Positions 12,598 through 24,077 of a DNA stretch of 64,000 bases are shown here, piece after piece. The DNA is from Microdochium bolleyi (Eukaryota > Ascomycota > Sordariomycetes > Xylariales > Microdochiaceae), in the NCBI GenBank assembly GCA_001566295.1, contig KQ964245.1:1307524-1371523 (forward strand). Reading direction: 5' to 3'. The notes beneath the pieces are model-generated. The model had not been told where the DNA came from. It saw only the letters and a list, made by a program, of their open reading frames with translations, and did no database searches. How positions within the stretch are numbered: the first letter of the stretch is position 1; each line of letters begins with the position of its first letter. The position numbers were made by a program, and so were the translations under genes.

Positions 12598-15500
12598 GAG
12601 TTGAAGCCAAGTGCCGGCCACAGGACGGCACGCATCGAGGAGCAGGAGTTGGGGGCCGACATTCCGACGCCAGCTGGGGAGGACCTGGGCCTTGTGGCCG
12701 TGGCGGGCTCCATTGTTGCGCGGCGCAAAGGACAAACTTTCGGCACCTGCCCGAGGGCCGCCTGCTTGTCGTCGCGCGCGTGTGCTCTGGCTGCTCCATG
12801 ATCAGTCACTGGAGGGGCGAGGACTCCCCGGCTCGGCGATCAGCAGCAGTGTGCTCGTCGGGACTGGGCCCCGGGCGCGTCACGCCTTGTGGCCCCGGGG
12901 CTATTTTGCGGCCGAGTCGATTGTGCGGTGTGTGGGGCGGAGAACCGACCGACCCGAACCCCAACGGACGAGCTGAAGCTGCCAGGCGTGCAGGTGAGGC
13001 CGTTGTGCCAAGCCCAGGCCGGGTGCTCCACCAGGTGCGAGTATCGGTGGACGGGGGGGGGCCGTGGCTCGCCAGTAGCGTATTGCCTGTTGGGGCAATT
13101 TACTTGATGGACACAGCACCATGGGCAGCAAAGGCCTGCTCCGCACCCCCTTGCTCTCCAGCCCTGCCCAAGTGCACGTTTCGAAAAACAGACAGGGCAA
13201 GGAATGGGGATGGCCCCTGCAGACGACACCAGCTTCTGATTGGTGCTCTTGTACGACGACTGCTCAATCGGTAGGGCTGGCGAATGGGCGTGCGAGCTAT
13301 CCGACGGCCTGGGGCACCGGACGCTCCCGAAATAGACACCGTCGACGCTAGCCCCACAAAGGCAACGATCCCAGCTTTGGTCATACCTTTGTCCAGAGAG
13401 CTGGTCCTCCACCCCGTGCGCGCCATCATCCCATGCCGGGCCACCACGATGCTTGAGTTGCTGTTTGGCCATGAGGGACCACGCAATAGAGCGACTTTTG
13501 AGCGGCGCCTGGCCTAGACCAGTGCGGTTAGCTCCTCGCGGCAATTCGGGTGTTCGGCCAGTCGCAAATCGGCAATGGAGAGTAACGACAGACGGATGAG
13601 CTTTGTTGTGATGAGCAAGCTACGCCGTCACGGCCACAATTCGGAGACTTTTCAACAGCTCAGGTCCGGCCCAGCACACTAACTACCTTAGGTAATTGCG
13701 CAGTGTGTGACTGCTTGGGCCGAGATTTTGTTGTCCTGAAGCCAGCCTGCATCGAGATCACTGCAGATGACCACCGAGATTTCGTTTACATCATCGAAGC
13801 GCCATGCTGGAGGCAGACGCGTAAGTGCTCCAGGCCCTCGTGCACCTTTGTTCACCCCATGACTCCTTCGAGCCATTGGTCTCATGTTGTCTCGAAGGGC
13901 GCCCACTAGAGAGTGGGGTGGAGCCTGGTCACAATAACGGCGCCCGCTTCTGGTGCCAACAATAGCACGTCTTGGCCAGTCTAGCTAGAGGCTTGCAACT
14001 GCTGTGCCGCCCGCAGCCCAGGCTCGATGGCGGTCCAAGTGGACTTATCAGGACCCTGCACATAGCAGTGCTTGTTCATCTCGCCACGGATGATCAATCC
14101 CCCTATTGGGAATTCAAGTCAGTCGATGCTCAGCAGAGGTGCCGTCGCGGTCCCGCGTAGGAGACATACTGGCCCGGCAAGACAGCTTGGCAATTGCTTC
14201 CGTGGCCAGCACCATGATTGGCCATAGCATCTCGTACCGAATAGGGCCAAAAGTTGGCAATGTCTGCCGACCCAGATAAGTAATTGATCCGTTGCCAATT
14301 GAAGAAGCCGACTCCCTGATCGATGGAAGCTTGGCTTGACTGCATAGCGGCGTGGGTTGCGCACTAGTTGCCGCCGAGTTGTAACGGCAGGTCGACAGGT
14401 CCTGCGAAGTCTGTGCTGTTTTGACGACCAGGCCTATTGGCGAGCAGACTTTGGAGCTGGCAGGCAAAAGACTTGATGGCTATTCGTTTTGAACATAGCA
14501 GATCACCACCCTTGAACAACGGTGATTGCACTGCTATTTCCGATCGTCCGTTGGAGTGCTGGCACCAATCAGATGACTCCTGGGGAAGACTGCGGTTGTG
14601 CTTGAAACGAGGCGATTTGCCCCAAAGCCGACAACCATCATAGCCGGTGCGGATGTGAATAAGCCAGAAGTCCTACATTGAACCCGCAATTTCGGTTATA
14701 CAGAGACAGAAGAGCAGGCCACAGCCAATGATGAAAACTGATTTCGATATCTGACACTGGCATATCATCATTAGATTGACTTTCAGGTGAATCAGCGAGC
14801 TGGATCTCGCCCCACGACCCGGAGTCGGCCAGTAGCGCGGCACGTCCGATCGCAGCGACGTTGTTGCCGTTTGAGTCGAGTCGTATTGGAGGAGATGATG
14901 GTTCGTGGTGTGAGGTTTGGCCAGGCCAGGGCTGTGTCAGTGTATTCCCAAGGTCGCCTTGTCCCTGTTGGTAACAAGCCAAGTGAAAATGAGCAACGAC
15001 CCAGCCGACGGTGGTCAGGTCCTAGGGCAGGGGCTGCTCTCCACGTTGTGGAGATGGAGGAGGACGCGGTGCATGCTGGAGGGTCCTCAGGGGACTGGCA
15101 ATGCGACGCGATACCGAGCAACAGCCAAGCCCCACGGGAAGGAAGGCGTGCGTGAGAGGTAGTAGGCTATCAAGTGAAGCGCAGCCAGCCCTATGGGGGC
15201 CCATGGATGGCGCAGCGCAGCAATGCAGATCGGGCGCTGACTGAGGGGTGGTGTCAAGGGCGTGCCCCGGCCGGGTGTAGGCGTGTGTATTGTACAGTGC
15301 GGGCGGAGGACACGGTAGGAGCAAAGTGGGCAAATTTGGGCAGTTGGCGGGGGTCGTGGCACTAGCCCTGGCAGAGGCCGGCAGCATCATCTCATCTCGC
15401 TCTTTCCCCTTCGGGGCCTGCGATTCCAGGACCACTCAGCGTGCGCCTGCCAGGACATCCCGATGCTCCAGCGTCTCAAGCGACATCACAACCACGCGGG

Positions 15501-16311
15501 CACAATGCAAGCACGACGACACGACACGACAAGCCCGCAGCCGCTTTGTCGTCTTCTTGGTCTTGTGCGACGCCTGGACAGACTGCCGACTGAGGAGTAT
15601 GGAGTCCCCAGACCAAATGCTCGCATGTGCCCCAGTGAGTGCGACTTCGCAGGATAGATGCTTCTGAGCAGGGACTAATTGCTGACAAAACACGGTCCAG
15701 TGCACGCGATGGAGGAACAACAGAGTACAGAAATACCATCAAGCCACACCCCCAACCCAACGGCCCGGCCGCGGACGAGCGAACGATGACGATGCCACCC
15801 TCGAGACCTCGACGACACGGCGGCCCCGATAAGGACACGCCCTTGGGCAGCTCCCGCACAGTTCGCGGATGGACGACATGGCATGGTGCTGGACCCCTGC
15901 ACGTCACCACTGGCTGCTGCTGCTGCTTGATCCATCCGCGTCCGAGCAAGACAACCCTTGGGAGGACCGGCCGCAGGGCTGGCTCCACCCCCCCATCTGA
16001 TCCGCCTGCTGCGCCGTCGTCTGGCCTGCCGCTGCCTGCTTGAAGAAAGACAACGTCCCGGTGCCCGGGCCCCTGCCCTGCCCGCTACAGCGTCTCTGGC
16101 GCCAGCCCCAGGTATGGAGGACGGAGTACCTCCTGTCTGCTTGTTGTACTCCTCCGTGGCCAGCCTCCGGGGCTCCAGGGCTGGCAAGGGTCCTTCCTCC
16201 CCTCCTCTTTGGGACGAAGCCAGACAGCCACGGGCTTGCCCGTCCCAAACTCCGGCATCCACACATGGCTCCAGCCAGCACAAGGCAGCCTCCACGGTTT
16301 CGGCCCCGATC

Positions 16312-16318
16312 TATAATA
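16312..16318 (+). promoter_or_regulatory. TATA-like box upstream of the bZIP gene
   Basis: TATAATA lies 166-172 bp before the chosen ATG, preceded by GC-rich DNA and followed by a pyrimidine-rich leader, as is common in fungal promoters. This is inference from sequence only. Confidence 0.4.
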
Positions 16319-16483
16319 GACGCGGCCGCCCGCCTCCTCAACCTCCTCGGGATCTCTTGAGCCTCCCATCTATCAACAACCTCACCTTGATACCTCGCCA
16401 ACAAGGCCACTCGACCTGGCTCGCAGATCACTTAGACCACAGTCTGCCATCACCACTCCTCACGCCATACAACAACCATCAAC

Positions 16484-17466
16484 ATGTTTTCCATGTCTCA
16501 GCACCAATATGTCTACACGGTGGCACCCACACCGGCGCCACCTCCTCGCCAGTACGGTGCTCACGGTACCAGCAGCGCTTTCTCCAGCTCCGCCAACCCC
16601 GATGAGGACTGGACCAAGATCTCAGATCTTGCTGAGCGCCGCAGGATACAGAACCGCATCGCCCAGCGCAACTATCGTAAGCTCACTGCTGCGTGAAGCT
16701 TTCCACCTGCTACGAGCAAGAGACTGACAGCTTCCCTCCAGGCAAGAAGCTCAAGCGCCGCTTGGAGGACCTTGAGAGACGGGCGGGCACCTCAGACGAC
16801 GCTTCCTCTCCTCCCTCGCCCGAGAAGACGGTCCCTGCCAGCAACAACCGCAGCAGCTCCAAGAAGCAGTCAAGTCCCAAAGCCGCAAAGCCCGCCGCCG
16901 CGCCTCAGAAACATGTCGCTCCTCAGTACACACCTCCCATGACTCACGAGGACGAGCTGCCGTTCACTCTCGGCTATGACGAGCGAGAACGTTCTCACAC
17001 GCCGCCTTACATCTACTCGACATACCCGGCGCCAGATGAGATGCTCCTGCCTCCATACGGCAACACTCAGGCGTTCCACCCCATGACGACCGTGGACGGC
17101 TACCCGACCTACATTGCCAGCACTGTGCCATGCACTCTTCCATCCATGACACACTTCAGCGACGCCATCAAGCGGGAGACATACCCCACCGATGACTCCA
17201 TGTCGCCGTACATGAACTATGGCTTCGTTCCTGGGATCGACATCAGCGCTCCCAACTTTTACGATCAGTCGAACCCTCATGTGAGTAATGCGCGCCATTG
17301 GTCTCACCGGAACCTTCGTAGCTGATCGGCCGCTCCAAAGACACCTCCACTTTCTCATTCATTCGATCACTCGGCCAACTGCTCCGAGTCGGGCTACGAA
17401 TACCCAACAACCCCATTATCGCTTCCAGACTCGCCAAACATGATAGACCACTTCCAGCAGCAATAG
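16484..17466 (+). CDS. bZIP transcription factor with a very short zipper
   Basis: I model three exons, 16,484-16,676, 16,742-17,280 and 17,341-17,466, giving 285 residues. The first intron (65 nt) has GTAAGC, a CTGAC branch site and CAG; it splits the basic region and rejoins it as NYR/KKLKRRLEDL. The second (60 nt, GTGAGT...AAG) adds a tail containing TTPLSLPDSP. The basic region at residues 51-70 has the bZIP signature N57-x7-R65 (NRIAQRNYR). Only L68, L72 and L75 suggest a zipper before a Ser/Pro-rich stretch begins, so dimerisation would rest on a short coil. The rest is low in predicted structure, with acidic and aromatic patches typical of activation regions. It should be nuclear and bind DNA as a dimer; the target genes are unknown. 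A family of such short bZIPs is common in moulds. The domain is certain, the role is not. Confidence 0.88.
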
Positions 17467-18225
17467 ATTGGGCTACAGCCACGGGAGGATTCCAGCTCAC
17501 CCCGCGAGGGCCTTCCGGCGATGAGTTTACTTGACGGGGTAGTAGGATTTATGCACCTTCACTATGGGCAATAACGTGCCAGGAGGAGGCGCAATCAGCT
17601 GCGAGAATCAGGCGGAAGCGCTCTGCCTTGATTTTGGCTCGGCGCTGGCAACGACATAACGGATCACGGCTTGGTTTGGGGGTTCTTCATTACTTGATTT
17701 TTCCAGCGAAGCATCGGCGTCCACACATTTCATGCAGATACTCTCCCATACGAATCAGATTTTTGTACCATCTCATTTCCATGAATGCGTTCTTCTGTGA
17801 TGACGTGAATATTGTCCGGCGCGACGCCTCAGACGGGCCTCAGCTGCCAAAAATGGTTTGAGGGGCACAGATTGTCGGCCTTGGGTCCTCGGCCTTCCTC
17901 CAGCGGGTACGGCAACCGGCGATGCCGCGCGGCCAGGTTGTTCCGCTCGGCGGCAGGGGATAGTGTGCCATTGGGTAAATGTGCAAGAATGGCTTTTTCC
18001 TGTGCATGGGCACAGCCCACTTGACGGGGAGCGCGCCCCAATCTGCGGCAAAGCGGAACCAGCAGCAGCAGCACCAGCGAAAAAGACGAGGCAGGCATCG
18101 CAATCCTCCTTCCTGCCACGAAAGCAACCAGGCAGCCAGAACAGGCGGACGGGCGAGGCGGGCAGAGCCAAGCTGCAAAACTGCTACTCTGCTGCAGAGT
18201 AGGCACTCCGTACATTGTGCACTTT

Positions 18226-18269
18226 TGCTGCTGCTGCTGCTGCTGCTGCTACTACTGCTGCTGCTACTG
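18226..18269. repeat. (TGC)n trinucleotide repeat
   Basis: An interrupted run of TGC with two ACT units. It is not inside a supported gene. Confidence 0.9.
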
Positions 18270-18686
18270 GTTCCACAACAGACAGAGAGGTTGCAGTTTT
18301 TCGTGTGAAAAAACAGAGACGAAGAGGAGTGCATACACGGGCTAGTTGACAGGTAGGAACCTAGTTGTGCAAAAGAAAGAAATCGCTGGCCTCCTCCTGT
18401 ATGCCTGTCTTTGATCCTTTTTCCAGGCCCTAGGGCACTCCTTCTCCCGGCTTCTGGATCCTGCAATACTTTTTTGGTTCTTGAAGGGAAAAGAGGTCTC
18501 ACAGCGGTCCGCCATCACAGACTTGTCTCTTGACTGTTCGTCTTGTTCAGCCTTTTTCGTCTCCTGTCCCACCCCAACCTACCCACCACTGCTTCCAGCC
18601 TACCGACACGTTGGAGCTACCACCACAGCAGCAGTGCAGCCCATGTCATCGGATATTTCCTCTTTCGGTGTGTATGCATGTGCATA

Positions 18687-18752
18687 TGTGTGTGTGTGTG
18701 TGTGTGCGTGTGTGTGGCATTTTCCGATCCTCTCTTTCTCTCTCTCTCTCCC
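18687..18752. repeat. GT then CT dinucleotide repeats
   Basis: A GT run (18,687-18,716) is followed after a short spacer by a TCTC run. Both are intergenic. Confidence 0.85.
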
Positions 18753-18933
18753 TGGCGGCCGGGCGGGCGGGTGAAAGGGCGCCACCAGCAGCACCATACA
18801 CCAACACTCATCAGACAACAGCAAGCCGAGTCGGCTAGCCTGCCGTTCGGACCTGGGGGTTCGGGCTCGGGCTCGCTCTGGACAGCTTCAGCTCCTGGAC
18901 GGAGACAGCCGCGCCGGTTGTTTAGTCTGAGGG

Positions 18934-18975
18934 AAGGAGGTGGAGGTAGAGGAGGAGGAGGAGGAGGAGGAGGGA
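18934..18975. repeat. (GGA)n trinucleotide repeat
   Basis: A purine-rich GGA tract encoding only polyE or polyG in the open frames; intergenic. Confidence 0.85.
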
Positions 18976-21902
18976 GAGCAGGCGAGCAGGCCCCTGGCAG
19001 GCACGCAACTGGCGGGCTGGGGCCATCTAGCGGGCTGGGCTGCAGAAAGGTGGACGGGGGAAGGAGAGGACGGCCCCAGGTTCCAGGGCACCGATGGGAC
19101 TGGTGGAGGAGGCTTGCTTTTACGACAGATACGGCGAAACTCGCGACACACTGACTGCTCTCTCCTTTGAACCCGCCCTCAAAGACCAGGTCCGGTGCGG
19201 TGCGGTGTCCAGCCCCAGATCCTGGGATTTTCCCACATCCCTCTGTGCCATGGACGTAGGCACCCTGTCCAGCAGGTCAGACCCCGAGGGTCCTGCTTCC
19301 GCCCGCGGGCGTTGTGAAGATTGGATTCCCTTTCTGGAAGTATCATTATCAATGCTGTCTTCTAAGCTAATTATGCGCTCTCCGGAAATCAATGGGACGT
19401 TTGTGATCTAGGCCACAGAAGGAAGACCCCCTTGGCCAGAAGCTTTCTCGTGTTGTACGGTCGATAGGGGCAGAACACGCCAAGTTCAGCGGTCACTCCC
19501 GTGGCATCCGGCTTCAAGCTGCTGGACCTTGGTCTTGAGGGACCTCTGGCGTTGTTTGCTTGGCGGGGATTGATCAGCTGGCTCGCAGAGATCACGATGC
19601 TTCGTGCGAACTTGTTCAACATGCTACAACCCCCCCTTTTGACCATGCATGAACGGAATCATGTATGAACAGACTCGGACGGATGTCATAAACCACCACT
19701 TCGGCACAACCAGCACTACCTGTCCAATTTTTAAGGCCAACTACGTCTACGCCGTGCCGCACGCGACTCACCTGCCTGCGAAGTGTGACCACAAGGGCGA
19801 TAGTGGGACACCATAAAGCAAGACCATTTGTCAAGTGCTCTTCCCCAGAATGCTTGTTTCGGCAAGTACTGCTTCAAGTGCGATCTTCGCCAGGTTGCGC
19901 TCAGTTCTCAAGTCGCATGGTAAAAGGCGAAACCGCACAGGGGTTTCTGGATGGTCTTGCCGCAGGCACGCGCTGCGTGACCTCAGAGGAGGGAGTCCCG
20001 GTTGAACGCATTTCGTAGACACCGTGTGGAACATGAAGATCCTCGATACATTCGAGCAAGGTTACCCGAAGTCGAACAACGGTGCTCAGACGACATCATT
20101 GAGACGAGCAGAAGCCTCAATCCGAGTTGGTCTGCGGCGCACTCGCGACATAATTAGCTCTGTTAGTTGAAGAGCTGGGATTCTAGTCTGGCTCATCCCC
20201 GCAGCTCATGGATGTCTTCTCTGATGGGACTGGACTGCGAGCCGGCCTATTAGGAGCCGACGTAGACGAGGGAGATCCACGGTCTGCACCCATCAGGCCC
20301 CTGTCAATCATTGCTGCTGGGGTTGAGGCTCGGCATGAGGCCGGCCCCGAGTGTGGTCCGACCATTAGTTATTGACCCGAGGAGCACGTCCACTTCACCC
20401 TTTCCCCATATGGCGTGTGAGTCGGAAGTCTTGATCCCTGTCCATAAGGCTTTAGTGCTATGTAGGGAGTGGGTGGTATCATATCCGTAATCATTCGAGC
20501 TGCCATCAATCTCCTCACTCGTGCGTTGGGGCCCTGGAAAAATATGCGCTACCAGTACGTCCTCCGGAGTGGTAAGGGCCCGCGGATCGACCAGGCATGA
20601 CCCCCTGGCAGTGGCGGACAGGAGTGTCCCGACTCTCCAGAGTCCAGCCTGCAGGGCAGCACATACGCGGTAATTGCCCGGTTTGGGCAACTCTGCCGTC
20701 CTGGGACAGGGCTGAGGCGGCCGCCGGGCGCCGGGCGCCCACACTGATAGGATGGCGCCAGCCCAGTCCACTGGTGGGAGTGCTGGCAAGAACCGGCGGT
20801 CCGTAAGGCCTCGATTTCGGGCATGTTGCCGTTCGTGGATCACAGAACAGAGATGCATGCAGCCGCGGGGGCCGACGCCATCGGGGCCTGCGCACATTAC
20901 GTCGAGATGTGCGCGACGAACTGTGGTTGGCTGAAACCCGAGGGCGACGAGCCTGTTGAGAAGCGTGCTGCGATGACGCACTTCAGTTGATTCGGGACCG
21001 GCCACATGAGATGAGGTAGCGTTGAGGGTGGTGACCCGGACCAGGCAACAGCCAAGGGGCGCCGCAAGGTGCCATGGTCCCATGCCATGGCCGGAGCGAC
21101 TGCAGGCCGAGCAGTGTTGGTTGTGGGAGCGGTACCCGGGATTGCGACTGTGACGAGGCGCCTGGACCCTGCGAGCGCGCCTGTTGCTGCAGTGAGATGG
21201 CTAATGTGTTGCCGGTGGTGGCTGCTTGTCAACGGCGCCCACGTGCCCCGCGTCAGCACCTTGAACGTGATCCATGGGCGGCGATGCTGGGCAGTCGAGG
21301 GCGGGAGATTGCGACGAGCGAGCCTGGAACTGGCACTAGGAGGGCGTATGTCTTCCGACTTTCCGGAGGGACTGAACGCTACGCTGTAACTATCCAACAA
21401 TCAGGGAGGAAAGAACAACCCACCACCCACATTCCACCTTGGGGAGACTAGCACCGGTCAGACGAAAATAGAAACAATTGGGCAGACAATGGATGGGAAG
21501 GCGCGACCGCACGGCCGTCGCTGCCGTGAACGCGCAACGCTAGCACCAACAGCGCGATCCACTTTTGCTATCACCAGGGCCGGGTGGCCATCGGGTGGCC
21601 ATGTCCTGTCTCTTGCAATGCGAAAGCTGCTCAAGGGCCCATGCCTGCAATGTGTTGATCCTGAGCCAAAAGGCTACCAGGCTGGCAGCGCCATCCTGTG
21701 ATACCAAGTAAACTCGAAGACGATGTCGCAATGCCAGAATGTGCTCCGTAGCCCAGCACCGCTCCGCATGCGGTTAGCCTGCCAGATCGCGGCCGCCCGC
21801 ATAGCGGAGCTCGACGACGACACCAGCTAATGCAAGACGTCAAGAACGAGTTCGGAAAGCTGCCCATCGACACCCCATCGATCCAGAGACTCCCCGCTCA
21901 TC

Positions 21903-22818
21903 ATGTCGACCGCTCTGCCCGACCACAGCACCCTTGACTATCTCTTTGGCGGCGACCGGTGAGTGTGCTGTGACCCTCCTGCACCACTCCAGTAGCACGA
22001 CGGCCCAAGTGCTGACATCATCGCCATCTTGACAGCTCCTGGGATTTTGACTCATGGCAAGCCTCTGACGACCGCGTCCGCGGCGGCAAGAGCCAAAGCT
22101 ACCTCGAGCCGGGCTCATCTCCACAGTCCAAGCAGCAGCACGCGCGCTTCCACGGGGACCTGGACATATCAACCCTCGGCGGCGCAGGCTTTGCCTCGCA
22201 GCGCACCAGCGACTCCAAGTCCTGGGACCTCTCGTCGCCACAGTACACCGGGCTGCGCGTACAAGTCGCCAAGGGCGACGGCAAGAAGTACACCCTGATC
22301 CTCAAGGACGAGGTGCTCCCAAGGCGGCCCGATGGACGGGAGCAGAGCACCGTGAGCTGGGAGTACGACTTCATCGGCGGCGAGTCTGGTGGTGTGCAGA
22401 GCGTGACGTGGGCCGACTTCAAGCCCACATATCGCGGCAAGGCGAAGCCCGATGCGGCACCCCTGGATCTGAAGAACATCAAGAGGATAAGCATTATGAT
22501 GAGGAGGTAAGAAAGTTTTACGTCGCCTGCTTCGCAAAGCCGTGCTTTCAGGTCTTTCCACTTTACCCGTGATAGCATTCTCATCACTCCACGGCCGAGC
22601 CATTCTGACGCAGATACCTCATGTTTAGCTTCTTCGGCACGCAAGAGGGCGCATTCGATCTGGAACTAGTGTACATGGCGGCCATGCGATCCGCGGAGAC
22701 GACCAGCACATCTGCAAGACACGCCACAGAGTCTGCAGCCATCTCACAGCCCCAATCTCGGGAAGAAGGCGTTAGCTGGCTCGGCTGGGTCCGCGGATGG
22801 TTCCGCGGCGTGCTGTAG
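21903..22818 (+). CDS. cia30: CIA30-type complex I intermediate-associated protein (NDUFAF1 family)
   Basis: Three exons are modelled, 21,903-21,958, 22,036-22,506 and 22,614-22,818, for 243 residues. Intron 1 (77 nt, GTGAGT, GCTGAC, CAG) falls within an arginine codon and joins MSTALPDHSTLDYLFGGDR to SWDFDSWQASDDRVRGGKSQ. Intron 2 (107 nt) joins MMR to RYLMFSFFGTQEGAFDLEL. The DDRVRGGKS segment, the FHGDLDISTLGGAGFASQRT segment and the FGTQEGAFDLEL end are hallmarks of the CIA30 beta-sandwich fold (galactose-binding-like). In Neurospora CIA30 binds assembly intermediates of the complex I membrane arm in mitochondria. The N-terminus seen here is not a strong mitochondrial presequence, so this may be a non-mitochondrial paralogue of the family. 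The tail ends in a tryptophan-rich segment (WLGWVRGWFRGVL) that could form an amphipathic helix. Family assignment is firm; location is uncertain. Confidence 0.9.
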
Positions 22819-24077
22819 CTGCTTCTGAGCAAGCATATCACCAGACCGGGAAGGCGGCTGACGCAGAGAAAGCAAAGTGTCAGAGACAACGTGCGTTTCA
22901 ATGTAACATTATTCAACACGCCTAGGTATTCCGCGCATCGTGTCATGCTTGTCCGTTAATGAACGAAGTTTTACCCCAAGCGGCTCCAGACTCGCTCGTG
23001 TACACCTGCTAGGAGAAGCCAGATGAGCGTAACGAAACCGCCTCTGCCTGCTGCCTAGATACTCTCAACAGTGAGGACAACAGCTTTGGGATATACACAT
23101 ACCGCGGCTACCCCTAGGGGCATGGTGTGACGCCTAGTCCTTCATTGGACGTGCCGGTGTTACAGAGTCCATTGTCGTTGATATATGCGCGAAGACAGAT
23201 TCCTATCTGGTGTAAACTGGGCATGCCAGATGAAGGTTGGAGAACAGTGCTTGCGACAATACCTACGACATAACCTAGTTTGGCTCTGCAGAGCGCGAGA
23301 AGGTTAATTTCCCCGGCAAATCCACGCGCATCCGGCCATGGGGAGCTTCGGCTCCCCATTAACACCATGCGGAGGACCTCGGCACGCCCTCATCGCTACA
23401 CAAAAGACTTCAATATACGTGGCTTGCGAATATCGGTGGCAGTGTTTTGAATTACTTTTCGTGTTTCACATCCCGTCCCATACGGTGTTTGCCCACGCAG
23501 GGACCATCTATATACGCTTGTCGAATCGCTCCCTCCAATTGGCTGGATTCGTTCCGTCTCTCTATATCCACAAGTCCAGCCGCCACAGACATCAATCATC
23601 AACAACGGCTAATCAAACATTGTACAGTATGAAGCATTCGACTGATATGCAAGGAAAATGGGTGGAATGGCATGGCATGCCGCAACTCGCGCCGAAGTAA
23701 AAGCACCGTGAATGTATGTGTCTTCGAATGTCGACATCTTGAAAAATTGACAAGCCAAATAGAAGGGATAAAGGACTGATGAGCAAAGCAATGCTCGAAT
23801 GAAACGCCTTCGAACGCCACTGATATATGTTCGCTCGGTCCCTAGCCTTTGGTGATTAAACGCAAAACGCCATATCGCTCAGCACTTGAGGTGGTAATTG
23901 AAGCGACCCGCAAAGAGACAGCCGTGAATCTCGACCGGGTCCGACTCAAAGAAGTGATGAGCGTTGCAGTGTACTGGTTGGAACGGCCATCGTAAGCTGA
24001 CGTGGAGTCTGCGTGTTCTGACCATCGTCGATAGTCTCCGCAGCCAGAGCGCCAGATTGACCAATGTCGCAGACAGT
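22819..24077. other. 3' flanks between convergent cia30 and SREBP genes
   Basis: Both neighbours end into this interval. No gene is supportable in it. It should contain both 3' untranslated regions and contains one strong hairpin (23,338-23,359). Confidence 0.6.
23338..23359 (+). other. perfect hairpin with a cUUCGg tetraloop
   Basis: ATGGGGAGC and GCTCCCCAT form a perfect 9-bp stem around TTCG. Read as plus-strand RNA the loop is C(UUCG)G, an exceptionally stable tetraloop. It lies 520 bp after the cia30 stop and 719 bp after the SREBP stop, so it may sit in a 3' untranslated region or mark an unannotated structured RNA. Confidence 0.6.

Larger units (their letters stand above)
1..16310. 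other. long intergenic stretch without a supportable gene
   Basis: I read both strands for this 16.3 kb and found only short overlapping open frames of the kind GC-rich DNA produces by chance. None contains a recognisable domain, a convincing run of exons joined by fungal splice signals, or a conserved motif. The base composition is not AT-rich, so it does not look like DNA mutated by repeat-induced point mutation. It contains a few short repeats (1,875-1,904; 8,774-8,792; 10,702-10,860; 12,448-12,468; 12,543-12,597). It could hold non-coding transcripts, very small genes or long distal promoter sequence; I cannot see which. Confidence 0.6.
17467..21902. other. intergenic region rich in simple repeats
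   Basis: No gene is supportable here. The stretch carries CTG, GT, CT and GGA microsatellites between about 18,226 and 18,975. A minus-strand frame of 259 codons (20,304-21,083) has no recognisable motif and no splice partners, and I treat it as chance. The last few hundred bases should be the promoter of the CIA30 gene. Confidence 0.6.

Noticed and set aside
12409..13544. Cluster of overlapping 100-240-codon frames on both strands
   Set aside because: They arise from an 8-bp tandem repeat and GC-rich sequence that keep all frames open; no domain or splice pattern is present.
20304..21083. Minus-strand frame of 259 codons
   Set aside because: No domain, no splice signals, and rich in Cys/Arg/Pro as in chance frames of GC-rich DNA.
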